64,000 nucleotides of DNA from contig NZ_CP020867.1 of the NCBI RefSeq assembly GCF_002104335.1, positions 1,463,206-1,527,205 on the forward strand, given 5' to 3'. Positions within the stretch are counted from its first letter, which is position 1, and each line of letters opens with the position of its first letter. Source of the DNA: Campylobacter cuniculorum DSM 23162 = LMG 24588. Its GTDB lineage: Bacteria > Campylobacterota > Campylobacteria > Campylobacterales > Campylobacteraceae. Position numbers and translations under genes: made by a program. The notes below the pieces were generated by a model. It did no database searches. It was not told where the DNA came from and saw nothing but the letters and a program-made list of their open reading frames with translations. Below, piece after piece: positions 45,854 through 57,391 of the stretch.

Positions 45854-46666
45854 TAATTTTTTACATATAAAAATTTGATTTTTAATTTTTTTGTATTTAA
45901 GATATAAATAAGTTTATACTTTAAGCTAAAAAAATTTTAGAGGTTATTCACAGCCTTTTCACGCTGTGATTTTCTCATCAAAATACCAAAAAATAGCACT
46001 TTAAGTTTTGAATTTTTATAAAAAATATTTATTAATTTTTAAGCTTTTTTATGAATTTAAACTATACTACTAAAAAAGGATTATTTTATAAAAATAAAGT
46101 TTTGTTTAAGCCTATATTGAAGTTATTTTTAAGATTTAAGTAAATTAAAATCAGACTTATTTTTGTTATATACCACTTATATTTTATTGAAACAAAATAT
46201 TTCATTTTAAATAATATAATAAAGTTTATATTTTACAAAATTATATAAATTTTTATTTTAAACATAAAAAGCGAACTTATTTCGCTTGAAAAAACAATCC
46301 AAACAAAAATGAAAAACAATAAAACAAAGAAACCCACTTTCGTGGGTTTTTACACAATATTTTTAAAAGTTCAATTCTATATCGTCATTTGTTTTATAAT
46401 CTTTAATTCAAATTTTAATTGAATGATTAAATAAAATGAGTTATTTTTAAATATTTATATTTTTTAAGCTTCAAAAACTTGATTAAAATCCACTATAAAG
46501 CATTTTATATATACTTTTTTCTAAAATATGTTTTGTATTTTAAGATTTTTAACACAAAATAAAGAGTTTAAAAAATTAATAAATTTTTATTTTTCAGAAG
46601 TTTTGTTAATTTTAAAACTTTTTAATCTAAATGAGTTAAGTTTAATAATCTTATAAATTTTTAAAA
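45854..46666. other. 813-bp gap with three hairpins
   Basis: No ORF of note. Three hairpins stand out: CACAGC/GCTGTG (45949-45968), AAGCGAA/TTCGCTT (46269-46287, with TTTTTAT after it on the minus strand), and AAACCCAC/GTGGGTTT (46330-46349, with TTTTTAC after it on the plus strand). The last two suit convergent terminators of msrA (plus) and of the ilvC-to-ruvX genes (minus). They are unusually far from both genes, so a small RNA in the gap is possible. Confidence 0.5.
46330..46349. terminator. Intrinsic terminator AAACCCAC-TTTC-GTGGGTTT
   Basis: Perfect 8-bp stem, 4-nt loop, T run on the plus strand and a T-rich tail on the minus strand as well. The strongest terminator structure in the window. 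Confidence 0.75.
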
Positions 46667-47050
46667 TCAAAGTGCAAAATAATCCTTTATCATCACCAAA
46701 GCTGCTAAAGAATCAAGCTTTGTATCTTTGTTTTTAGAATTGATTGTGCCAAATTTTAAAGCCTCGCGACTGGTATAACTTTCATCAACAAAGACGATTT
46801 CACCTTTAAATTCAAGTAAAGAGACAAAATGTTGGATGCGTTTTTGCATAATTTCTTCACTGCTACCACCCTTTGGGATGCCTACAATCAGCAAAGAAAT
46901 TTCATGCATGAGGAGGATTTTTTTGATTTCTTCAGCAGCTTGTTGGCGATTTTTGCGTAAAATTCCTTTCAAAGGTAGGGCGATTTTTTTATCAACACAA
47001 AGTGCGAGACCTATACGTTTTAAACCTAAATCCAAAGCCAAAGCTTTCAT
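46667..47050 (-). CDS. ruvX: Putative pre-16S rRNA nuclease RuvX/YqgF
   Basis: 127 residues, RNase H-like fold. [14 protein letters not shown] with the first catalytic Asp, [13 protein letters not shown], and [13 protein letters not shown] with the later acid residues. The family matures the 5' end of 16S rRNA and was earlier called a Holliday junction resolvase. Its start overlaps dprA by 4 bp. Last gene of a minus-strand series ilvC-deacetylase-dprA-ruvX. Confidence 0.92.
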   Translation of the reverse strand: MKALALDLGLKRIGLALCVDKKIALPLKGILRKNRQQAAEEIKKILLMHEISLLIVGIPKGGSSEEIMQKRIQHFVSLLEFKGEIVFVDESYTSREALKFGTINSKNKDTKLDSLAALVMIKDYFAL

Positions 47051-47812
47051 ACTAAAACCCTTATAAAAACGCCATTGATAGCGATTTTTCCTTCAAGTTC
47101 ATATTCATAAACCTTTTCTCCAAAATGTTTTAAAGCCTGTTCCAAACTCACTCCTTTAGCACAAAATTCTAAGAATTCATCTTGGTTTTGCTCTTTAATT
47201 TCTCCAAAATTTAAAACAAATTCTTTAAAATCAGTGATTAATTTCGCTTTATTTTCTTTTAAAAGCCAATTTGTTCCCTCACTTTCTCCTAATCTTTGAG
47301 GTAAGACATAGAGAGGTTTTTGCATTTTTAAAGCAAGTCTTGCACTTTGCATAGAACCGCTTTGAAAATCCGCCTGTGCGATAACCACTGCTTCACTCAA
47401 CGCGATAATCAAGCGATTTCTAAGCAAAAAATCGTATCTTTTAGGGGTATAATCCCATTCTTGCTCACTTAAAGCCAAAGCATTTGTATAGAGTTCTTTG
47501 ATGATTCTTTCATTGCTTTTAGGATAAATGCGTCCTAAGCCGTTTGCAAAAATTCCTATACTCAAGGGCATAGCAGCTTTATTTGCGGTAATATCCACAC
47601 CCAAAGCTCCCCCACTGACAACACAAATTTCAGCCCTTTTGCACAAACTTGCAAGTTCTAAAACACAATTTCTAGTATAGACGCTCATTTTTCTTGAGCC
47701 TATGATTGCAATTTTTCTTCGATTTAAAAGCTCCAAATTTCCTTTGTAATAAAGCTTTTTAGGGCTTGTATTTAAATTTTTAAAAAGATGCAAAAAATCC
47801 TTAGGAACGCTT

Positions 47813-47832
<20 letters not shown>
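47047..47832 (-). CDS. dprA: DNA processing protein DprA
   Basis: 261 residues. Rossmann-like DprA fold: [19 protein letters not shown] near 45, [17 protein letters not shown] (about 90-106), the [11 protein letters not shown] segment and [22 protein letters not shown]-type ending (motif split across about 185-200). DprA loads RecA on incoming single-stranded DNA in transformation. GTG 47832 is the outer start; ATG 47823 with GAGTGAAG before it is equally plausible. It overlaps the upstream deacetylase gene by 11-20 bp. The short C-terminal extension is a partial winged helix. Confidence 0.92.
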
Positions 47833-49994
<2,162 letters not shown>

Positions 49995-50025
49995 TTATTT
50001 CTCCTTGTTTTTATTATAAAATTAG

Positions 50026-50031
50026 CATTAT
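50026..50031 (-). promoter_or_regulatory. -10 element of ilvC
   Basis: TATAAT on the minus strand within GCTATAATGC, about 31 bp before the ilvC ATG, which is preceded by an AAGGAGAAA ribosome site. No clear -35. Confidence 0.55.
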
Positions 50032-50107
50032 AGCGAAACAAACTATAATTTCATATTTTTTTTATAAAGTTTATGTAAGAATTTCTAAAAATTTACAGAG
50101 CAAAGCA

Positions 50108-52033
50108 GTGAAAGAATTTCTAAATAAACTAAATTACGGCATCAGTGCAAATGAAATTAAGGCTGAAGAAAAACAAATTCTAAGAGAACTTTTAAAAAAT
50201 AATATCATCAAAGAATATAAAAATAAATTTTATCTTAATGACGGCTTTGTATTTGGAGAGCTTGATATTTCGAGTAAAGCAATAGGCTTTTTAAAATGTT
50301 TTGATGAAAACTATGAAAGAGATTTATTGATAGAAAATAAGCATTTAAAAGGGGCAAATTATAAAGATATAGTCGTTGCAAAACTCTTAAATTTTAAAAA
50401 AAAGCGTCAAAGTGCAAAAATCATTCTCATCTTACAAAGAGCGAATAAAAATTCTATTGTTATCACTAAAAAATACGGACAAGCCGTTCTTGGAATGGAT
50501 ATAAAAACCGGTTTAAGCGTTGCTTTAAAGGCTTCTCAAAAATCTTTAAAAGCTTTGCCTTTAGGCACCATACTAAAGATAGAAAATCAAGAAAATCGCA
50601 TTTTAGAAGTCTTAGGGCATATTGATGATGAAAAAATTGATGAAAAAATCTCCCTCGCACTTTTTAATAAAAATGTTGAATTTAGTGAAACTTGCATTAA
50701 AGAATCTCTAGCAAATGGGGATTTTGTCGATGCAAATATGTATAAAAATCGTAAAGATTTAAGAGCTTTGAGTTTTTGTACTATAGACCCCATTCATGCT
50801 AAAGATTTTGATGATGCGATTTATTATAATGAGCAAGAAAATGCGATTTATGTCGCCATTGCTGATGTGAGCGAGTATGTTTTTGCCTATAGTGCGATAG
50901 ATAAAGAGGCTAGAGCGAGGGGGTTTTCAATTTATTTTCCTCATATTGCTATACCGATGTTGCCCCCTGCTTTGAGTGAAAATATTTGTTCTTTAAAGCC
51001 GGATGTGGATCGTTTGGTGTATTGCTTTAAAATCATTTTAAATCAAAATTTAGAACCTATAAAAGAAGAGCTTTTTGAGGCTATCATTCATTCTAAACGT
51101 CGTTTTAATTACGATGAAGTCGATAAATTATTAGAAAAAAAAGCGGATTTAGCAGAATTTTCTTGGCTTTATAAACTCGAAAAACTCACGCGTCTTTTAA
51201 GAAAAAAAAGACTTGAAAATGCTTTTGAGTTTAAAACTGAAGAATTAAGAATGGTTTTAGATGAAAATTTAGCCTTAAAAAGCACAAATTACGAAAAATC
51301 CACGCCTTCTCATAATCTCATCGAAGATTGTATGCTCTTGGCTAATAAAGCTGCTGCAAAGCTTATTGATATAGGAATTTTTAGGAATCATCTCAGTGCG
51401 GATTTAAAAAAAATCGAAAAACTTCTCAATGAGCTTGCAAGTTTAGGAATCAATGTCAAATTTAAGTCTCATTTGCCCGAACTCATCCGTGATATACAAA
51501 GCCTAGCTGACACACTTAATCTAAGGGCAGAGCTTGATAAACTCATCATTAAAGCACAAAAAAAGGCGGAGTATTCAAGCATAAATGCTGGACATTTTGG
51601 TTTGGGTTTTCAAAGATATACTCATTTTACAAGTCCGATTAGGAGATATTCTGATTTGATTTTACACAGACTTTTGAAGGCTAAGATGAAAAAAGATGAA
51701 AAATTATTTCAATATCTGCTTTTAAACATACAGAGTACTTGCGAAAATTTAAGCCTTTTAGAAAGAGAAGCGGATAGGGTTGCAAATGATTTTTTAAGCA
51801 GAAAATTTGCAAGATGGGCTTTGAAAAATAGGGGTAAAAAATTCAAGGCTGTGATTGTAGAAAATACAAATATAACTCTAGCAAAACTTGATGATGAAAT
51901 CAAAGGAGCAGAGATTATTTTAAGTGATTCTAAAATCAATTTACTTCAAAAGGTTGAAATTTTAATCACCGATGCGGATATAGTGATGGCAAAAATTTTC
52001 GGACGCATCACTCAAATTTTAGAGGAGGGATAA
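50108..52033 (+). CDS. rnr: Ribonuclease R-type exoribonuclease (RNB)
   Basis: 641 residues from GTG 50108; the frame is open further upstream to 49928, but that part overlaps ilvC and lacks family similarity. The order is a helix-turn-helix-like start, cold-shock-like OB folds, then the RNB domain with DPIHAKDFDDAIYY (about 230-243, catalytic Asp cluster), SIYFPHIAIPMLP, HNLIEDCMLLAN and HFTSPIRRYSDLILHR. A short S1-like end follows. It degrades structured RNA 3' to 5'. holA starts 3 nt after its stop. Confidence 0.93.
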   Translation: MKEFLNKLNYGISANEIKAEEKQILRELLKNNIIKEYKNKFYLNDGFVFGELDISSKAIGFLKCFDENYERDLLIENKHLKGANYKDIVVAKLLNFKKKRQSAKIILILQRANKNSIVITKKYGQAVLGMDIKTGLSVALKASQKSLKALPLGTILKIENQENRILEVLGHIDDEKIDEKISLALFNKNVEFSETCIKESLANGDFVDANMYKNRKDLRALSFCTIDPIHAKDFDDAIYYNEQENAIYVAIADVSEYVFAYSAIDKEARARGFSIYFPHIAIPMLPPALSENICSLKPDVDRLVYCFKIILNQNLEPIKEELFEAIIHSKRRFNYDEVDKLLEKKADLAEFSWLYKLEKLTRLLRKKRLENAFEFKTEELRMVLDENLALKSTNYEKSTPSHNLIEDCMLLANKAAAKLIDIGIFRNHLSADLKKIEKLLNELASLGINVKFKSHLPELIRDIQSLADTLNLRAELDKLIIKAQKKAEYSSINAGHFGLGFQRYTHFTSPIRRYSDLILHRLLKAKMKKDEKLFQYLLLNIQSTCENLSLLEREADRVANDFLSRKFARWALKNRGKKFKAVIVENTNITLAKLDDEIKGAEIILSDSKINLLQKVEILITDADIVMAKIFGRITQILEEG

Positions 52034-52036
52034 ATA

Positions 52037-53002
52037 ATGTATAAAAAGGATTTACAACTTTTATTGACTAAAGACAATTTTCCAAATTTTTTTCTTCTTT
52101 ATGGGGGAGATAATTTTCAAATCGAGCTTTATGCGGATTTTATCAAAAAAAAATACCTTGCTGATGAAAGTTTAAAGGTGTATTTTGAAGAATATAATTT
52201 TGCTCAAGCGAGTGATTTTTTGGCTTTAGGCTCACTTTTTAGTGAAAAAAAACTTTTGGAGCTTAAATTAAACAAAAAACCAAACACAAAAGAGCTTAAA
52301 GCTTTAATAGAACTTTGTCAAAAGAATCAAGACAATTTTTTAATTTTAGAGCTTTATGATGAGAATTCAAAACAAAATGAACTTGAGAAAATTTTTGCCC
52401 ATAATTTTGCAAGATTTTTCCAAATTTCAAATCCTAAAGAAGCCATTGAGCTTTTAGAGCTTAAAGCGAAAAATCTTGGGATACAATGCACACAAAATGC
52501 CCTTTTTACTCTCTTTGAAAGTTTTGATGAAAATTTATATCTTGCCGCTGCGGAGCTTAATAAATTTGAAGGTTTAGAGCTTGATGAAAAAAAGATTAAA
52601 GAATACTGCTACAGCTTGGATACAGGAAGTTTTGAGCATTTTTTCGAAAAACTTTTAAAAAAAGAACATTTAAAAACAGAGCTTGAAAAAATTTTAGACC
52701 ATTCAAATGAAATCGCTTTTCTAAATTTTTTGCTCCATAATTTCTTTAGGCTTTTTAAAATCGCTTTGTATGCAAAAATTCATGGAAGAGTTGATTTTAA
52801 AGAAATATTAGCCTATGTTCCGCCTCCAAAAGTAGCACAAAGTCTAAATTTTATGGCATTTAGTTTGAAGATTGAGCAATATAAGGAAATTTTTAATTTA
52901 CTTTTGACAACAGAATATGAGCTAAAAACTAATTCTAAGCTTTCTAAAAAAGAATTTCTCATCTGTGAACTCTTAAAACTTGTCCGCATTTTAAAGGGTT
53001 AA
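52037..53002 (+). CDS. holA: DNA polymerase III delta subunit (clamp loader), HolA-like
   Basis: 321 residues. Divergent HolA: an N-terminal FFLLYGGDNFQIELYADFIK replaces the usual walker region, then EEYNFAQASDF, the SLFSEKKLLELKL block, LAAAELNKFEGL (about 175-186) and C-terminal helical domain with FFRLFKIALYAK. Delta opens the beta clamp. It is cotranscribed with rnr (3-nt gap, GAGGAGGG ribosome site) and ends 1 bp before the hypA end (convergent). Confidence 0.85.
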   Translation: MYKKDLQLLLTKDNFPNFFLLYGGDNFQIELYADFIKKKYLADESLKVYFEEYNFAQASDFLALGSLFSEKKLLELKLNKKPNTKELKALIELCQKNQDNFLILELYDENSKQNELEKIFAHNFARFFQISNPKEAIELLELKAKNLGIQCTQNALFTLFESFDENLYLAAAELNKFEGLELDEKKIKEYCYSLDTGSFEHFFEKLLKKEHLKTELEKILDHSNEIAFLNFLLHNFFRLFKIALYAKIHGRVDFKEILAYVPPPKVAQSLNFMAFSLKIEQYKEIFNLLLTTEYELKTNSKLSKKEFLICELLKLVRILKG

Positions 53003-53003
53003 A

Positions 53004-53348
53004 TCACTCCATCACAAGACGCATTAAATGCAAATCTTCTCCGCTAAGTATCTTAAAATCAATACTTTGGCAATGCGGACATTTAAATACATTTTCCTTT
53101 AAAATGCTTTCTTTATGACAACTTAAACATAAAATTTCAAGTTCAGCGTTTTGGATTGTAAGTTTTGCTTCTTTACAATACACACAACTTTCTTTAAAGG
53201 TTTCAAAGCATCTTTGAAAAAGCTCAGGTTCCACACCGCTTAATCTTCCTATTTTAACTTGCACTTCTTTGATGAGTTTTGCATTGTGATTCAAAGCATT
53301 TTGCTCACAAAGTTCGATTAAAGATTGCACTATGCTTAATTCATGCAT
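53004..53348 (-). CDS. hypA: Hydrogenase nickel incorporation protein HypA
   Basis: 114 residues from the ATG at 53348, so that the protein begins with the essential Met-His-Glu nickel motif (MHELSIVQS). The zinc finger is CLSCHKESILKENVFKCPHC. HypA passes nickel with HypB to the hydrogenase large subunit. Its start shares one base with the hypE stop. Last gene of the hyp operon. Confidence 0.96.
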   Translation of the reverse strand: MHELSIVQSLIELCEQNALNHNAKLIKEVQVKIGRLSGVEPELFQRCFETFKESCVYCKEAKLTIQNAELEILCLSCHKESILKENVFKCPHCQSIDFKILSGEDLHLMRLVME

Positions 53349-54322
53349 TAGCAAATTCTTGGTAAAAGTTCTCCCTTTGGTGTTTCTAAGAAACGTTTTG
53401 CTCCAAAGGAATTTTCTAAAATCACGCGAGATTTTTTTTCGCCTAAAACCTTACCGATAATGCTCGCATTAGGGTTGAATTGTCTTAAAAATTCTAAGGC
53501 TTTTAATTCATCACTTTTTTCCACACAAAGCACGAAAGTCCCTTCATTTGCAAGTTCATAAGGCTCATAACCAAAAAGCTCACAAAGCCCTAAAACCTCA
53601 TCTTTAATCTTTATATTTTCCTCAAAAATCAATAAATCATTTCCACTCTGCTTTGCCCATTCATTAAGCACCGCACTCAATCCCCCTCTTGTAGCATCAC
53701 GCATTGCAACGACCTTAATATCCTGTTTTAAAAGCCCTAAAACCTCATCTTTTAAATTCTTGCAATCGCTTTGAATGTTTGCTTCTAAATCATTTCTTTT
53801 AATCAAAACACTCGCTCCATGTCTTCCAATATCACCTGATACTAGAATGCTTAGCCCCTCTTTAATGTTTTGAGTTTCTTTTTTAGAAATGATTTTTCCT
53901 AAAGCTGTGGTGTTGATATAAATTTCATCTCCATTGCCTTTTGGTACAACTTTTGTGTCCCCGCACACAAGCAAAACTCCGCATTTATCGCATTCTTTTT
54001 TTATGGAATTTAAAATTTTTTCAAGTTTTAAAAGCTCAAAACCCTCTTCTAAAATCAAAGCTAAGCTTAAAAATTGAGGTTCAGCTCCTACCATTAAAAT
54101 ATCATTCACTGAACCACAAACACAAAGTTTTCCTATATTAATCTCATCGTCTAAAAAAATAGGATTTAAAACAAAAGAATCTGTACTTAAGGCTAAATCC
54201 CCTAAAATTGCAGCATCATTACTTGCTTTTAAAATTTCATTATCAAAAATCTTAAACATTTGAGATAAAAGCTCGTTCATCTCTTCGCCACCACCGCCGT
54301 GTGCAAGTGAAATTTGTTTCAT
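53348..54322 (-). CDS. hypE: Hydrogenase maturation protein HypE
   Basis: 324 residues. AHGGGGEEMNELL at the start, the PurM-like core (ALSTDSFVLNPIF, CGDTKVVPKGNGD, GDIGRHGASVLIKR, RDATRGGLSAVLNEWA), and the C-terminal PRIC whose cysteine carries the thiocarbamate that becomes cyanide. It works with HypF. In the usual order it follows hypD; here a phase-variable methyltransferase lies between. Confidence 0.97.
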   Translation of the reverse strand: MKQISLAHGGGGEEMNELLSQMFKIFDNEILKASNDAAILGDLALSTDSFVLNPIFLDDEINIGKLCVCGSVNDILMVGAEPQFLSLALILEEGFELLKLEKILNSIKKECDKCGVLLVCGDTKVVPKGNGDEIYINTTALGKIISKKETQNIKEGLSILVSGDIGRHGASVLIKRNDLEANIQSDCKNLKDEVLGLLKQDIKVVAMRDATRGGLSAVLNEWAKQSGNDLLIFEENIKIKDEVLGLCELFGYEPYELANEGTFVLCVEKSDELKALEFLRQFNPNASIIGKVLGEKKSRVILENSFGAKRFLETPKGELLPRIC

Positions 54323-54419
54323 TGTGTATCCTTAATAGACTTTATTTTTATTAAAAATTCTAAAGCTAAAATTATGGTTTTAGCAAATGAAACAATTTTA
54401 GCAAAATTTATTAAAAAAC

Positions 54420-55183
54420 TCACTTAAATTTAGGATTTTCCCATAACATTGTCAGCATATTTGGAGCCTTTGGCATTCTGGTAATTTCAAAAACGACTTT
54501 TAACGGGAGATTAAAAGGTGCTTTTCTTAAATCAAGAGCTCTGTATCGACCATTAAGACAATCAGAATTAACATTTTCAGCAATATCATTTGTAATAAGA
54601 GCGAATTTAAAACGCGATAAATTAGCGATGAATTCATTAATTTTTATATTGTTTAAATGCTGTAAAACATCTTTGCAAATCAGTAAATCTGCACTTGGAA
54701 GAGAATTAAAATTTCCATCGTAAAGGAAAAAATTGATATTTTCTTTTTGGAATCGATTGATATTTTGTTCTATCACAAAACTTGCTACATCAAAACCCTT
54801 ATACTCAATACCACTAAAATCAATATTTTTAGAAAACTGCCAATCTCCACAACCACAATCAACCACCTCTGAAATTTTCTTTTCTTTAAAAAAATTTTGT
54901 AAGAAATTCACATAATCTGCACATAATTCTTCATTGCTTCCAGGTCCTGAACCGCATCCCCATAAATTAGCCCTGTAAATGCTATTGAAAACAAAATTAA
55001 GTTTGTCTCCGTTGGCTTCTATAAGTGCTTGGTAGACGAGTGAATCTTGTTCTTGAAGTTTTAAGAGTTCATTTTTTAATTGAGAATTTTGTTTTTGAAG
55101 TTTTAAAAGCTCATTTTTTATTTCATCAATGTAAATCCCCCCCCCCTAAGCCTTTTTTTGATTTTTCTAAAAATTTTCAACAT
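54420..55183 (-). pseudogene. Phase-variable SAM methyltransferase, frame OFF (G10)
   Basis: The ATG at 55183 (GGAG ribosome site) encodes MLKIFRKIKKRLRGGG and then, after a G10 tract, runs into a TAA at 55118-55120. The frame that continues (IYIDEIKNELL onward) has no start before the tract. With 11 or 8 G the two join to about 254 residues. That product has a coiled coil (about 20-45), an NLWGCGSGPGSNEE segment, the SAM motif EVVDCGCGDWQFS and LLICKDVLQHL. It resembles the poly-G-switched sugar methyltransferases of Campylobacter. A contingency gene rather than a dead one. A 42-nt direct repeat encodes the coiled coil. Confidence 0.88.
55137..55146. repeat. Poly-C/G10 contingency tract
   Basis: Ten C on the plus strand, ten G in the coding sense, starting 13 codons into the methyltransferase gene. 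Ten leaves the gene out of frame; eleven or eight restores it. Confidence 0.93.
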
Positions 55184-55257
55184 TTTTTCTCCTTTCGAAA
55201 TGATTTAATTTTTTAGCCTTAAATTATACTCAATTTTCATTCTTTTAAAATATCAAT

Positions 55258-56346
55258 TCAATTGACTTTTGAGTATTTATAATAAGCTGCACAAGCTCCC
55301 TCACCTGAAACCATGCAACTTCCTATAGGACTTTTTGGGGTGCAAGCCTTACCAAAGACTTTGCAATCATAAGGTTTAGCTAAACCTCTTAAAATTTGTC
55401 CGCAAATACAGGCTTTGTTTTCATTTTTGCTCACAACTTCGCAGTCAAATTGCTTACTTGCATCGTATTTTGCAAATTCATCTTTAAGTTTTAAACCGCC
55501 TTTTTTAATCAAACCAAGCCCCCTAAATTCAAAATCACAGGGCTCAAAATAATATTTAACTAAATTTTGTGCCTTAACATTTCCCTCATAACTCACAGCT
55601 CTTTTGTATTGATTATGAACCTTAGCACTTTTAGCATTCATCTGTAAGACAATATTAAAAACACTCTCCATAATATCAACAGGCTCAAAACCACTCACAA
55701 CAATAGGAGTGCGAAATTTTTCAGCCAAAGGCTCATAAATATGATAACCTGTAATCACGCTCACATGAGAGGGTCCTAAAAAGGCATCAATTTTAACATT
55801 TTCATCGCTCATAATCGCTTCAATCGGAGCTGGTACGACGATATGATTGATATGAAAAAAGACATTTTCAATCTTTTGTTCTATCACTTTTTGCAAGAGT
55901 AAAGCACTCATAGGAGTTGTTGTTTCAAAACCTATGGCAAAGAAAATCACTTTTTTTGCCGGATTTTGCAAAGCGATTCGTAAAACATCAAGCGGAGAAT
56001 AAAGAGCTCTAACATCGGCTCCTTTTGCTCTTAAATCTAATAAAGACATAGAACTTCCCGGAACCCTTAACAAATCTCCCAAAGTGCAAAATATCACATC
56101 TTGCATTGAAGCAAGTTTAATGGCTGTATCAATGCGATTTCTTGGCATCACACACACGGGACAGCCGGGTCCATGAATGAAATTAATTTGCTTTGGCAAA
56201 ATAGACGGCAGAGCATATTTCATAATGCTATGCGTATGTCCTCCGCAAATTTCCATAATATTAATATCTTGAGTGAGCTTCTCTTCTATAGCCTTTTTTA
56301 AAGCTAAAATGGTATTTTTATCTCTAAATTCATCGATGAAATTCAT
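55258..56346 (-). CDS. hypD: Hydrogenase maturation protein HypD
   Basis: 362 residues. MEICGGHTHSIMKYALPSI with Cys near 39, GPGCPVCVMPRNRID (about 70), FFAIGFETTTPMSALLL, and the C-terminal [4Fe-4S] cysteines in CICGQILRGLAKPYDCKVFG and CTPKSPIGSCMVSGEGAC-type spacing. With HypC it builds the Fe(CN)2CO unit. It overlaps hypC by 17 bp. The phase-variable methyltransferase starts 74 bp downstream. Confidence 0.97.
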   Translation of the reverse strand: MNFIDEFRDKNTILALKKAIEEKLTQDINIMEICGGHTHSIMKYALPSILPKQINFIHGPGCPVCVMPRNRIDTAIKLASMQDVIFCTLGDLLRVPGSSMSLLDLRAKGADVRALYSPLDVLRIALQNPAKKVIFFAIGFETTTPMSALLLQKVIEQKIENVFFHINHIVVPAPIEAIMSDENVKIDAFLGPSHVSVITGYHIYEPLAEKFRTPIVVSGFEPVDIMESVFNIVLQMNAKSAKVHNQYKRAVSYEGNVKAQNLVKYYFEPCDFEFRGLGLIKKGGLKLKDEFAKYDASKQFDCEVVSKNENKACICGQILRGLAKPYDCKVFGKACTPKSPIGSCMVSGEGACAAYYKYSKVN

Positions 56347-56611
56347 TTAACCCCAAATCTCCTTCGTCTGAAGAAATTTCTCCACTTTGCATCTTTTGAA
56401 CGATTTCTTGATAGGTTTTGATGCTTTGTGTCGCGGATTCTTTATCGATTTTTTCCATTGCAACACCCACATGAATAAGCACAAAATCCCCTTTTTGCAA
56501 AGGTTCGTCAATTAAATCCAAATTCACTTTTCTTTTGACGCCCAAAGTTTGGACTAAAGCATTGTTAAATTCATCAATTTCTAAAATTTCAGAAGGTATA
56601 GAAAGACACAT
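56330..56611 (-). CDS. hypC: Hydrogenase maturation chaperone HypC
   Basis: 93 residues, starting MCLSIPSEILEI with the essential Cys2, and GDFVLIHVGVAMEKID for the OB-like barrel. It carries the Fe(CN)2CO group to the hydrogenase large subunit. Overlaps hypD by 17 bp and touches hypB. Confidence 0.97.
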   Translation of the reverse strand: MCLSIPSEILEIDEFNNALVQTLGVKRKVNLDLIDEPLQKGDFVLIHVGVAMEKIDKESATQSIKTYQEIVQKMQSGEISSDEGDLGLNEFHR

Positions 56612-57351
56612 TAAAACAACTCCTTTTTAAATTCAAGTAATTTATACCAAAGTTCCATATTTGTTCCCGTTTTAGAATCAAGGGCAATAATATCTGCTTT
56701 AGGGCTTAAATCTTTGATTAAACGACTCGCTTCTTTTATATCAAAATCAAAATGGTGAGCCAAATCCACCTTAGTTATAAGCACTATATCCGCTTTTTTA
56801 AACATTACAGGATATTTTTGTGGTTTATCACTTCCCTCTGTAACTGAAAGCAAAACCACATTTAAATGTTCTCCCAAATCATAACTTGCAGGGCAAACCA
56901 AATTTCCAACATTTTCAATAAAAAGCAAATCACAATCTTTAATTTCTAAATGATGCAAAGCTTGATGCACCATAAAAGCATCCAGATGACAGCTTTGTCC
57001 TGTTGTGATTTGATAAGCTTTTGCACCCGCTTCACTCACTCTTTTAGAATCATTATTTGTTTCTAAATCTCCTTCAATCACAGCGATATTCATCTTGCCT
57101 TTAAAAGCCTTAATTGTTTCTTCAAGTAAAGTTGTTTTACCGCTTCCGGGTGAGCTCATAAGATTGATACAAAGCACCTTAGCTTCATTAAAATGGGCTC
57201 TATTGTGCTTTGCTTCTTCATCGTTTTTATTTAAAATTTTGCTTAAAACTTCTAAAGTTTTTTCCTCTTTTAAACTAGGATTTTCACTTTTATTTTCATG
57301 ATAATGTTCATGATTATGATGAGAGATTGAGCAACCGCAATCCTTACACAT
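56611..57351 (-). CDS. hypB: Hydrogenase nickel GTPase HypB
   Basis: 246 residues. N-terminal CKDCGC nickel site, a His-rich stretch HHNHEHYHE (storage), G1 MSSPGSGKTTLLEE, and IENVGNLVCPASYDLGE, TKVDLAHH. It inserts nickel into the hydrogenase with HypA. The His stretch is shorter than in rhizobial HypB. Touches hypC (1 bp shared). Confidence 0.97.
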   Translation of the reverse strand: MCKDCGCSISHHNHEHYHENKSENPSLKEEKTLEVLSKILNKNDEEAKHNRAHFNEAKVLCINLMSSPGSGKTTLLEETIKAFKGKMNIAVIEGDLETNNDSKRVSEAGAKAYQITTGQSCHLDAFMVHQALHHLEIKDCDLLFIENVGNLVCPASYDLGEHLNVVLLSVTEGSDKPQKYPVMFKKADIVLITKVDLAHHFDFDIKEASRLIKDLSPKADIIALDSKTGTNMELWYKLLEFKKELF

Positions 57352-57391
57352 TTAAACTCCTTAATTTTTTCATCATTTTACACTAAAAACA

